Assembly: GCA_041394905.1 (NCBI GenBank)
Contig: JAWKHJ010000009.1
Coordinates: forward strand, 62,001 to 126,000
DNA from: RI-231 sp041394905
GTDB lineage: Bacteria; Acidobacteriota; Terriglobia; Bryobacterales; UBA6623
Direction: 5' to 3'
Length of the DNA stretch: 64,000 nucleotides
The position numbers and the translations under genes were made by a program. The notes under the pieces are model-generated. The model searched no databases. It was not told where the DNA came from and was given only the letters and a program-made list of their open reading frames with translations. Numbering within the stretch: the first letter of the stretch is position 1; every line of letters begins with the position of its first letter. This document shows positions 31,632 through 39,462 of this stretch, one piece after another.

Positions 31632-32516
31632 ATGACGACGTCCATGCCCCGGATCGCCTTGGGAATCGTCGGCCTGATCGTCCTTCTGGCGGGCGGGTCG
31701 CCGAGCCTCGCCCAGCTCGTCATCGACCGGTCGAAGCCCGCGCCCTATCCGATGCCTCCGAAAATCGAGGTGGAGGAAGAAGAAAATAAGCCGAAAGAGC
31801 CGCCGCGCTACTCCGGCGAGACGACTGAAATTCCGGCGGAGTGCGACCCTGCCAGGCTGAGCGCCCTTGGCCTGCCGTGCAGTGCGGCCAGCCCGTGCGA
31901 AATGAGCCTGGAGCTGACCGCCGCCGGAGAAGCGGGCGAGGCGGTGATCGCAATTGGCGACCTATATTCCCCATCCGCTACCATCGCCTCGGTGGTGCTG
32001 CGGTCCGATGACGGCGGAGCGAGTTGGACCGAAGCGCACGAGCGCATCACCGGCGCAGCGCTGGATGAATTGCACTTTTCAGGCGAAGAAAACGCCTGGA
32101 TCGTGGGGCGTGAAAACATTGGCGGCGGGCAGCGCCCCTTCCTGCTAGCCAGTGACGACGGCGGCAAGAGCTGGCGTCTGCGCCCAATCGACGAAGACGA
32201 AGACTTTCGCGGCTCGGTATTACAACTGCGCTTCGACTCGCCTGAGCATGGCTTTCTGATTCTGGAAAAGCCAACCCAAAAGGGCGACCCCTACGAGTTG
32301 CGCGAAAGCTTCAACGGCGGGCGATCCTGGAGCCTGCGCCAGGTCACGGCAGAGCGGCCCGCGCTGCCCGGTTCGCGCCGGAGAACACCAGAGCCGAGTG
32401 TGCGAGTGAGCGAACCTGCCGCCGACAACCTATTCCTGGTGGAGCGGCGCGAGGCTGGCGAGTGGCGTACGCTCGGCCGGTTTTCGGCCAAGGCCGGGGT
32501 CTGCGGCGGCCAGTGA
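31632..32516 (+). CDS. Exported BNR/Asp-box repeat protein
   Basis: A 294-residue protein with a signal peptide (GIVGLIVLLAGGSPSLAQ) and three Asp-box (BNR) repeats: RSDDGGASWTE near residue 117, ASDDGGKSWRLRP near 176 and SFNGGRSWSLRQ near 225. These are beta-propeller blades like those of sialidases and YCF48-type proteins, but three are too few for a full sialidase and no catalytic arginines are evident. It probably acts in the periplasm or outside. The frame is intact. The next gene starts 58 bp downstream. Confidence 0.75.
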   Translation: MTTSMPRIALGIVGLIVLLAGGSPSLAQLVIDRSKPAPYPMPPKIEVEEEENKPKEPPRYSGETTEIPAECDPARLSALGLPCSAASPCEMSLELTAAGEAGEAVIAIGDLYSPSATIASVVLRSDDGGASWTEAHERITGAALDELHFSGEENAWIVGRENIGGGQRPFLLASDDGGKSWRLRPIDEDEDFRGSVLQLRFDSPEHGFLILEKPTQKGDPYELRESFNGGRSWSLRQVTAERPALPGSRRRTPEPSVRVSEPAADNLFLVERREAGEWRTLGRFSAKAGVCGGQ

Positions 32517-32574
32517 GGCCCTCTCGGATGAAACGGAACTCTGGCGCGGCCCGTCTGAAGGGCGCGAGGGCTAT

Positions 32575-33639
32575 ATGCGCGCCGTTCAAGTGGGGATTTT
32601 GATTTGTCTGGTGGCTATCACGGGGCTGCTGTTTGCAATTTACCGTCAGCAAGAGGCGGCTGCACCAGCCATTCCTGCGGCTGCAGCGGTGGAAGCCGCG
32701 CCGCAAGAGCTCATGCCGGACATCTCGACCTCGCTGCAACCACTTGAAGCCCCAAAGCCAGTCGCGCCGATCGATCCGACTCCGCTCGTTCGTAGGCCTA
32801 CGGTGAAGCCCACCCCGACGCACGCCCGCGCAGCAGAGCAGCCTGCAGCGCCGAAGCGGGCATCGACACCACCGCCGGCCGAAGAGCCGCTCGCCGAGCC
32901 GGAGCCCGTGGCTGTTCCGCCAACTGCGAAGCTGCCGGAAGCCGAACCGATTGAACCGATCGAGCCCGACAATCCTCCGACGCCCCCAGGGGCCCGCGCG
33001 CCGGGGCCGATTTCCAAGCTGGAGCCCCCGGCCGGGACGCTGCAAGAAGAGATCCCGGCAGTGCCGCAGCCTCCGGAGCCGATGGAAGCGAGCGAGCCGG
33101 TAGAAGCGCGTGAGCCTCGTGTCGTCAGGCTCGAGGCGGGAAGCCGGCTCACGGTGCGGCTCGACAGCACCCTCTCGACCGCTCGCAACCGCGTCGACGA
33201 CACGTTTTTCGCCACGCTGGACGAGCCGGTGATCGTTGACGGGCTGATCATCGCCGACAAGGGGGCGCGGCTGGAAGGCCGCGTGGTCGAATCCGAACAA
33301 GCTGGACGGGTGAAAGGCCTCGCCCGGCTGGCATGCGAGCTGAGCTATCTGCACACTGACGATGGCCAACGCGTCGCCATCCGGACTTCGACGTTCGCGC
33401 TCGACGGACCGAGCAGCCGCAAGGACGACATCAAGAAGGTTGCGATCGGCGCCGGTACGGGAGCGCTGTTGGGAGCGATCTTGGGCGGCGGCAAGGGCGC
33501 AGCGATTGGCGCGGCGTCCGGCGCCGGTGCAGGCGCCGGAACTGCCGCCGTGACGCGTGGCGATCCGGCCGTGATCGAACCCGAGACGAGGCTCGACTTC
33601 CGGCTGTCCGACGACACGACGATCACTGAAAAGCTTTGA
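32575..33639 (+). CDS. Membrane-anchored Pro-rich protein with C-terminal glycine zipper
   Basis: A 354-residue protein: one N-terminal membrane helix (VGILICLVAITGLLFAIY), a long proline/alanine/glutamate-rich linker (residues 25-180, like TonB linkers), a folded beta-rich domain (RLTVRLDSTLSTARNRVDDT and IVDGLIIADKGARLEGRVVE), then a glycine zipper (KKVAIGAGTGALLGAILGGG, followed by GAAIGAASGAGAGAG) typical of membrane-inserting or multimerising segments. The layout suits a protein that spans the periplasm from the inner to the outer membrane. There is no TonB C-terminal domain, so I do not call it TonB. Function is unknown. The frame is intact. Confidence 0.7.
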   Translation: MRAVQVGILICLVAITGLLFAIYRQQEAAAPAIPAAAAVEAAPQELMPDISTSLQPLEAPKPVAPIDPTPLVRRPTVKPTPTHARAAEQPAAPKRASTPPPAEEPLAEPEPVAVPPTAKLPEAEPIEPIEPDNPPTPPGARAPGPISKLEPPAGTLQEEIPAVPQPPEPMEASEPVEAREPRVVRLEAGSRLTVRLDSTLSTARNRVDDTFFATLDEPVIVDGLIIADKGARLEGRVVESEQAGRVKGLARLACELSYLHTDDGQRVAIRTSTFALDGPSSRKDDIKKVAIGAGTGALLGAILGGGKGAAIGAASGAGAGAGTAAVTRGDPAVIEPETRLDFRLSDDTTITEKL

Positions 33640-33703
33640 TCTTTCGCATTCCCCGCCGGAAAGCTCAACTGGCGGTTGGCGCCGCGGCAGGACGGCCTCT
33701 ACC

Positions 33704-34279
33704 ATGACTGTTATGAGATTCGGTGGATTTGCGCTCCTGTTGGCGCTGGCGGTCCCGCTGGCGGCGCAAGACCAAACGCAGCCGCAACAGCAGGCGGAGG
33801 CCGACCAGGGCATGCTGCCTAGCTGGGAAGTGGCAAAGATCGCCGGCGCAATCGTCGAGCACGCCCAGTCGGTAAGCCAGATTCTCGAGCAGATTCGCCC
33901 CAAGGAATGGGTCCAGGACGGCGCACCGGCCGCTTATGCGGATCAGAAAGCAACGCTCGAGTCGGACATTGCCAACCTCGAGCTCTCCGCGCAGGCGCTC
34001 GCCCGCAAGCCAGCCAAGCTTTCGTACGTGGTCGACACCTTTTTGTGGCTGGACCGATCTCAGTCGATGCTGCGCTCGATCTCGAGCGGCGTCCGGAAAT
34101 ATCAGAACCCCGCCATTGCCGACCTTTTGGATTCGGCGGGCGGCGTAAACGCCGGAGCGATCGAGTCGCTCAAAGGCTACATGCGCGACTTGGCGGCCGA
34201 GGCGGAAGCGGAGATGGAGATCGCCCACGACGAGGCTCAGCGCTGCCGGGGCGAGCTGATGCGCGCGCCCGCCCAATGA
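33704..34279 (+). CDS. Exported helical protein of unknown function
   Basis: A 191-residue protein with a signal peptide (FGGFALLLALAVPLAAQ) and a largely helical mature part (SWEVAKIAGAIVEHAQSVSQ, then ESDIANLELSAQALARKPAK) ending in an acidic helix AAEAEAEMEIAHDEAQ. Heptad-like spacing suggests a helical bundle. No family recognised. Its TGA overlaps the ATG of the next gene, so the two are translated together. The frame is intact. Confidence 0.65.
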   Translation: MTVMRFGGFALLLALAVPLAAQDQTQPQQQAEADQGMLPSWEVAKIAGAIVEHAQSVSQILEQIRPKEWVQDGAPAAYADQKATLESDIANLELSAQALARKPAKLSYVVDTFLWLDRSQSMLRSISSGVRKYQNPAIADLLDSAGGVNAGAIESLKGYMRDLAAEAEAEMEIAHDEAQRCRGELMRAPAQ

Positions 34280-34479
34280 CACTAAGCCCTCCACGTCGCA
34301 CGCCCTCGTCGGGGACATCAGACGCGGGCTCTCCCCCGCCCCAGCCGGCGGGCGAGTTGCGCTGCCACATCTGTGACGAGCGCTCCCAGCGAATCTGCAA
34401 GCGCTGCACCCGCGACGCCTGCGACAACCACCTGTGCGAGCGTTGCGGCCGCTGCAGCGATTGCTGCGAGTGCGACTGA
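34276..34479 (+). CDS. Small cysteine-rich (zinc-binding) protein
   Basis: A 67-residue protein overlapping the previous stop (ATGA at 34276-34279). After a flexible Pro/Ser-rich start, it has eleven cysteines in 40 residues in the pattern CHICDERSQRICKRCTRDAC and CERCGRCSDCCECD, enough for two or three zinc or metal sites. It resembles zinc-ribbon/B-box-like small proteins. It has no export signal, so it probably works in the cytoplasm. Coupling to an exported helical protein is odd; the metal sites could equally be structural or regulatory. Confidence 0.6.
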   Translation: MTLSPPRRTPSSGTSDAGSPPPQPAGELRCHICDERSQRICKRCTRDACDNHLCERCGRCSDCCECD

Positions 34480-34509
34480 GCCGCTTGGCCGGAGTAGACT
34501 AGTCTGTGC

Positions 34510-34585
34510 GGGCCCTTAGCTCAGTGGTTAGAGCTGCGGACTCATAATCCGTTGGTCGTAGGTTCGAACCCTACAGGGCCCACCA
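34510..34585 (+). tRNA. ileX: tRNA-Ile2 (anticodon CAT, expected to be modified to lysidine)
   Basis: All arms are present: acceptor GGGCCCT with AGGGCCC, D-arm GCTC/GAGC, anticodon stem GCGGA/TCCGT with loop CTCATAA (anticodon CAT), T-arm GTAGG/CCTAC with TTCGAAC, discriminator A and an encoded CCA (34583-34585). A CAT anticodon could be Met, but GGCCCTTAGCTCAGTGG, TTAGAGC and ACTCATAATC closely match the bacterial tRNA-Ile2 whose C34 is changed to lysidine by TilS so that it reads AUA. It lacks the three G-C pairs and the 1-72 mismatch of initiator tRNA. Confidence 0.93.
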
Positions 34586-34716
34586 CCCCTGCAAAATAAA
34601 CGCACTTCGCTCTGGGCGCCGGCGCCCGGTAGAATTGAGGCTCCTTGCCGGGCGCACGACTCAAGGAGACTGTCACCCCGTCCGGCGTAAGGCGCTCCAT
34701 TGGAGGACTCCAGAGG

Positions 34717-35760
34717 ATGAGCTCAAATCGAAAGCGACGGGTTGGCGCGCAGCTGGTGGTTGCTGCTCTGGCATGTGTTCTGTCTATCGCCGGGCGGGCG
34801 GCCGGCCAGACGCGTACGATTATTCCGGAGCAATACTACGACACGTTCTCGCAGGCCCATAAACCGGTCGGCAAGATCCACACGGGAGACCGGGTGGCGA
34901 CCAAGCTGCTGGACTCGCGCGGCCACGACGAGAACGGCAAGCTCATCATCTATGCGGACAACGTTCTGACCGGACCGTTCTACGTCGAAGGCGCCGAGCC
35001 GGGCGACACTTTGGTCGTCCACCTGGAGAAGGTTCGCCTGAACCGCAACTGGGGCTGGAATGGCGTGCGGGTCGGCCTCGATGCGCTCTCGCCCAACATG
35101 GTGCAGGGCATCTACTCGAACGAGTGCTGCGAGGAATGGCTGCAGCCGGGCCGCCGAAATGCGCTGAAGTGGGACATCGATCTCGAACGGCAGACCGTCA
35201 AGCCTTCGAAGCCGCTTGGCGACAAGGTCGACATGGAGTTCCCGGCCCGCCCCGCGGTCGGGTGTGTGGGCGTGGCGCCCGCCCTCAAGCAAGCCATCTC
35301 CTCCGGCCCGACCGGACCGCATGGCGGCAACATCGACTACAACGGCGCGGTGGAGGGCACCTCTGTCTATCTGCCGGTGTTCGAACCAGGGGCGTTGCTG
35401 TTTCTCGGGGACGGACACGCCGCACACGGCGAGGGCGAGCTACTAGGCAATGGCACGGAAACCTCGCTCGACGTCGAGTTTTCGGTCAGCTTGATCAAGG
35501 GCCGCTCGGTCAGCTTTCCGCGTCTGGAAGAGCCGGATCACCTGGTGACCTTTGGCACGACTCCGCACGCGATGAAGGCAGGCTTCCAGGGCGCGATCTC
35601 AGAGATGATCGACTGGCTCGTCGAAGACTACGGACTGGCGCCACAGGAAGCGCACGTCCTGCTGGGGATGGCAGCCGAGCTGCGCATTGCTTCCTGGAGC
35701 AACACGTACATGTGCCGTCTGTCGAAAGAGCGCTTGCCGGCGAGAGTCACCGGCCGCTGA
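34717..35760 (+). CDS. Acetamidase/formamidase family protein, exported
   Basis: A 347-residue enzyme of the FmdA/AmdA amidase family, which hydrolyses small amides such as formamide. The signal peptide (VVAALACVLSIAGRAAG) is unusual for a family that is often cytoplasmic. Family motifs: FYVEGAEPGDTLVVHLEKV near residue 88, GCVGVAPA near 185 and GGNIDYNGAVEGTSVYLPV near 205, then LLFLGDGHAAHGEGEL near 228, with the metal/substrate residues. The ATG at 34717 has GGAGG at 34702-34706. The frame is intact. It lies next to a convergent aminotransferase and a dimethylformamidase-like gene, so a link to amide use is possible but not shown. Confidence 0.85.
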   Translation: MSSNRKRRVGAQLVVAALACVLSIAGRAAGQTRTIIPEQYYDTFSQAHKPVGKIHTGDRVATKLLDSRGHDENGKLIIYADNVLTGPFYVEGAEPGDTLVVHLEKVRLNRNWGWNGVRVGLDALSPNMVQGIYSNECCEEWLQPGRRNALKWDIDLERQTVKPSKPLGDKVDMEFPARPAVGCVGVAPALKQAISSGPTGPHGGNIDYNGAVEGTSVYLPVFEPGALLFLGDGHAAHGEGELLGNGTETSLDVEFSVSLIKGRSVSFPRLEEPDHLVTFGTTPHAMKAGFQGAISEMIDWLVEDYGLAPQEAHVLLGMAAELRIASWSNTYMCRLSKERLPARVTGR

Positions 35761-35763
35761 CAC

Positions 35764-36978
35764 TCAGGCGAGGGCTTCGAGCAGACGATCTACGTCCTGT
35801 TGCGTGTTGAAGATCGAGGGCGAGATCCGAAGTTGACCCCACTTCACCTTGGCGATCACGTTGGCCCGGCGTAGCTTCTCCGCTGTCGCTTCCGGATCGC
35901 GCAGCAGGAAGGAGGCGATGGGCGCCGGGGACTCCTCCGGCGTCATGGACTGATAGCCGAGCGCCGCAACCTCCCGCCGTATGCGGCTCGTGAGCGGGAA
36001 CACCTGCTTCTGAATGCGCGCGACGCCGGTCTCGAGGAGATAACCCAACGATTCGTGCTGAGCCGCCAGGGCAAGATCGGAGAAGCTCCCGATCTCGTAC
36101 TTCGCCGCGCCGGGCGCCGGGTCCCAGCTAAAGCTCGTATCCGTAGGGAAGCCTTTGTATTCAAAGTTGCGGTAATGCTGGCTTCCATAACGGCGAGTGC
36201 GCAGCCGCTCGTGCAGCTCTTCCCGCACGTAGAGATAGCCAAATCCGTGTAGGCCCATGAGCCACTTATACGTCGCGGCTCCGCAGAAATCGATGCCGCT
36301 TGCACGCACGTCGAGCGGCATGCACCCCGCGGCTTGGATGACGTCGGCGTAGAAGTACGCGCCGTGCGCGTGCGCCAGATCGGCGACCGCTTTGGCGTCG
36401 TGCACGAACCCGTTCGTGTTGGAGACGAGCGTAAGGGAAACCAGCTTGGTGTGGCGGTCGACGGCGCGCTCGAGATCCGCGAGCTCGATGCGCCAATTGC
36501 GGGGCTTCACGATGCGTAACTCCACGCCCTGCTGTTCAAGCTCTTTGAGGTGATAGAGACCGCCGTGGAAATGGAACTCGTCGGTGACGATGTTGCCCCC
36601 GGCTTCAGGCAACCCGAGTCCGTCCGTCACGATGTTCTCGGCGACCTGGGTGCTCTGGATGAAGGCGATCTCGTGAGGCTGAGCGTGGATCAGCCGCGCG
36701 TAGAGCGACCGGACGTGATCTGCTGTCTCCTCGTCAACGGGCTGGCGACCCGGGCCCGGGCCCTGTGTCTGATAGTCGAGCACGCGGTCGATCGCCTTTC
36801 GCGTCGCCACGCTGATGGGATGGAGCCCCGCCGAGTTGAGGTAGGCCTGGTTTCGAGGCCAGAGGAACTGCGCGGACTCAGGCGCCGCGGCGGCCGGCCA
36901 CGCTCCAGATGCGCCTGCGCCCGCCGCCGACAGGAATGTGCGTCTGTTGACTGAGCCCACGACCCGTTCCACCGGCAT
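35764..36978 (-). CDS. Class V aminotransferase (isopenicillin-N-epimerase-like), Tat-exported
   Basis: The start at 36978 gives a Tat-like signal (VNRRTFLSAAGAGASG), so a PLP enzyme would be exported folded. Domain landmarks: ESAQFLWPRNQAYLNSAGLH near residue 35, then IAFIQSTQVAENIVTDGLGL, GGNIVTDEFHFHGGL, KLVSLTLVSNTNGFVHDAKA, and the PLP lysine in CGAATYKWLMGLHGFGYLYV near residue 245. The family includes isopenicillin N epimerase and cysteine desulfurase relatives; substrate unknown. The C-terminus is complete and the frame is intact. It lies four bases from the convergent formamidase stop. Confidence 0.86.
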   Translation of the reverse strand: MPVERVVGSVNRRTFLSAAGAGASGAWPAAAAPESAQFLWPRNQAYLNSAGLHPISVATRKAIDRVLDYQTQGPGPGRQPVDEETADHVRSLYARLIHAQPHEIAFIQSTQVAENIVTDGLGLPEAGGNIVTDEFHFHGGLYHLKELEQQGVELRIVKPRNWRIELADLERAVDRHTKLVSLTLVSNTNGFVHDAKAVADLAHAHGAYFYADVIQAAGCMPLDVRASGIDFCGAATYKWLMGLHGFGYLYVREELHERLRTRRYGSQHYRNFEYKGFPTDTSFSWDPAPGAAKYEIGSFSDLALAAQHESLGYLLETGVARIQKQVFPLTSRIRREVAALGYQSMTPEESPAPIASFLLRDPEATAEKLRRANVIAKVKWGQLRISPSIFNTQQDVDRLLEALA

Positions 36979-37022
36979 CAGAGTACCAGCCGCGGCGAGG
37001 GTTGGTACATCTTCCCTTCCGA

Positions 37023-39344
37023 TTACCGTTGCGCGAGACCGACGACGCCTTGCACGTGAAGAGGTTCGCCGGTCGAGAGCTCGCCGTCGAACCTCACGAA
37101 TCGGACTTCTTTGTCCTCGAATAGATCGGTTTGCGCACCTCTCCATGGCCCGTGGCGGCGATCGACCAGTTCGAACCATGTTTGGCCGTCGGTGGAGCCC
37201 TCGACGACATAGTGGACATAGGGCGCCGGTTTCTTATGCCAGTCAGGGGCGTCGTAGTCGATGCTTGCGGGGAGCACGTAGCGCAACCCGCGCAGTTTGA
37301 CCGGGCGATCCCACTCGAAGGCGACCGCACTCTGGCTCCGCGCCGGAGAGAGTGTCTCCGCGTTGCGGATGGCAAGCGAACGCTCGCGAAGATACGCCAG
37401 CATGCGCCCGTAGAGTTGCCGCAGTCTCTCGTATTGGGGATCGCCGAGGATGTTGGGGAAGTTCTCTCCGCTCAAGAGTCCCAACTGGAGGTTGCGGTGT
37501 ACGGCAAGACCGATGCGGTGTAGCGGCGTCGGGTCGTCAGCGTCGATGCCGTTTTCGCGGCTCTCCGGCGCAGCGCGGTCCGAGCGGACGAGGACGTCCC
37601 AGGCCAGTGACTCGTATGGGTAGTCCACCTCGCCTGCCCAAGGGCCGGGGACCTCATCCCCTAGTTGCAGTCCCAACCCGGCGGTGACCGGATGCAGGAC
37701 GTTGGCGATGACGGCAGCGCTGCCGGAGATCCAGCCGCCGACGGTGCTGTGAAAAGGATTGAGGTAGTCAACGGCATCGCCGGCTTTGGGCGCGACGATC
37801 GGACCGTCGGGGGGCGTGTCCGGGGCGAGGAGTTGAGGGGCCTCAAACTCGCTCGGCTGGTCGGCCAAGTGCGTCCAGAAATGCCCGCGCTGCCAGATGT
37901 AGCGCGGCTCTTCGAGGCTCGGCAGGTATTCGACTAGAACCGCGAACGAGTCGCCGCCATGGGTGACGACGGCTCCTCCTTGGCCCAAATATTCCACGAA
38001 CCGCTGGTAGCTCTGCTTGGTGGTGAATTCGCAGTGGTTCCCAATCAGGACCAGAGCGTAATCGCTCAGCTTGACTCGTCCAAGAGAAACGTCGTGTTGC
38101 GTTGCGTAGTCGAGCTTCCATCCATCCTGCCGGGCCAACGCATCCAGAAATCGGAGGTGGCGGATGGAGTGAAAGCGTTCGTACAGGCTGTAGTGGAAGT
38201 GGTTGAGGCGCCGTCTGCGGCTGCTCATGACGGTCGGCGAGTACCCGACGCTGTCGTCGTAGCCTGTCCGCCAGCCGTGGTAGTCGTGGCCGCCGTTTGT
38301 CGAATAGGCGTACCACATATCCGTCGGCGCAACGAACAGCACGTCCCCGGAAGGACGCCGAGGGCGAACGAAAACGGTTGCGAGCTTCTTCTTGAGCTCG
38401 AGAGTCTTGGGATCGACGGAGGCGCCAGCCGGTACGACGATCAGCCGGTAGAGGCTGCTCGGCCAGTCGCCGACAGGAACTTTCACATACGCGACGGGCG
38501 CCTGATGACGAAACGGAACGCGAGCAGTCAACTTGGAGGAGACTTCGTCGATCGCAACGAGCTCCATCTCGCGCCCGGCGTCGGCCGGGTCCGGAATGAT
38601 TGCTACGGTTCCGGTCTCGCCCGGCGCCCAACTTGGACCGTCCGGCGCAAGGATCGGGAAGAAGTTGTCGGGGATTTCGGGATCGTGCACGCGCCGACGG
38701 TGCTGGAGGGACTCCGCCCACCAGAAGCGCGTGTCTCGCGGGCGCCAGGCGAAGAACATGATTTCAAAGTCCGGCGGTCCCGTCAGCGTGTTGAGCTGCA
38801 TCGTCGAGACACCGGTGTAGCGCGAATAGATCCGGCGCAGCTCCGCGAGACTCTCTGACCGCCGAGGTCCACGCCGACCGCCAGGTTCTTCTCGCGGTCA
38901 TAGAATAATGAGCCCCAATTGGTGAACAGGTCTGTCCGGCGCCCTTGCCGTTGGGCAGACGCAACGGCAGGCCTTGCAGGGCTCCGACATCCAAGGTCAT
39001 CGACTCCTCGAAGCCGCGCTCAAAATAGGAGGTCAGCTTGACCTGATCGCCCACGAGCGGCGACCCGAACGCCGGCGCAGGCGGTAGAAGTCGATGCCGT
39101 CAAGGCGTTCATACACGAGATCGAAGCTCTGTCCCGCTGCAGGAGTGCAACTCGCTCGAGCCTGCAACAGCTCGAGCGGCAGGCTGGCCAACAGGAGGTC
39201 GAACCGTGGAGCTCCGGGCTCAGCAGCGGCCGATCGTCCAAGGCGGCGGCACCGAGCACCTGCTGCAGAAAATTGCGCGCCTGCTGGGCGGGCGCGGCCG
39301 CTGTGAGAGCCAGACGAGGATCGAGAGCTGGCGATGCGTTTCAT
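37023..39344 (-). CDS. N,N-dimethylformamidase large-subunit-like protein (frameshifted N-terminus)
   Basis: From 38801 to 37023 the frame is open and gives VPVGDWPSSLYRLIV, GDVLFVAPTDMWYAYSTNGG, DYALVLIGNHCEFTTKQSYQ and YLGQGGAVVTHGGDSFAV, which follow the pattern of the dimethylformamidase beta-subunit family (DMFA2-like). A C-terminal segment (YVVEGSTDGQTWFELVDRRH) looks like a discoidin-type carbohydrate-binding domain. The N-terminal part needs several frame changes: LLASLPLELLQARASCTPAA, DREKNLAVGVDLGGQRVSRE and VGDQVKLTSYFERGFEESMT lie in three frames from 39344 to 38800. Assignment to an amide-hydrolysing enzyme is tentative; the fold is more certain than the reaction. Confidence 0.5.
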
Positions 39345-39462
39345 TCTCCCGAATCCGGCTCGGCTCTAACGTGTTCGAGCCGGCATCAACCACCAGCGGG
39401 CCGTGGAGTGGATCCGGTCGGATTTGCGTCCTGTAAACTGACGAGGAACCGCTCTCTCGCTT

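Noticed and set aside
32344..33903. A 519-codon open frame opposite the BNR and glycine-zipper genes
   Set aside because: It is antisense to two genes with signal peptide, Asp-boxes and glycine zipper, has low-complexity composition and no family signature.
34510..34585. tRNA-Met reading of the CAT anticodon
   Set aside because: The body matches tRNA-Ile2 much better and it lacks initiator features; lysidine-modified Ile is the better call.
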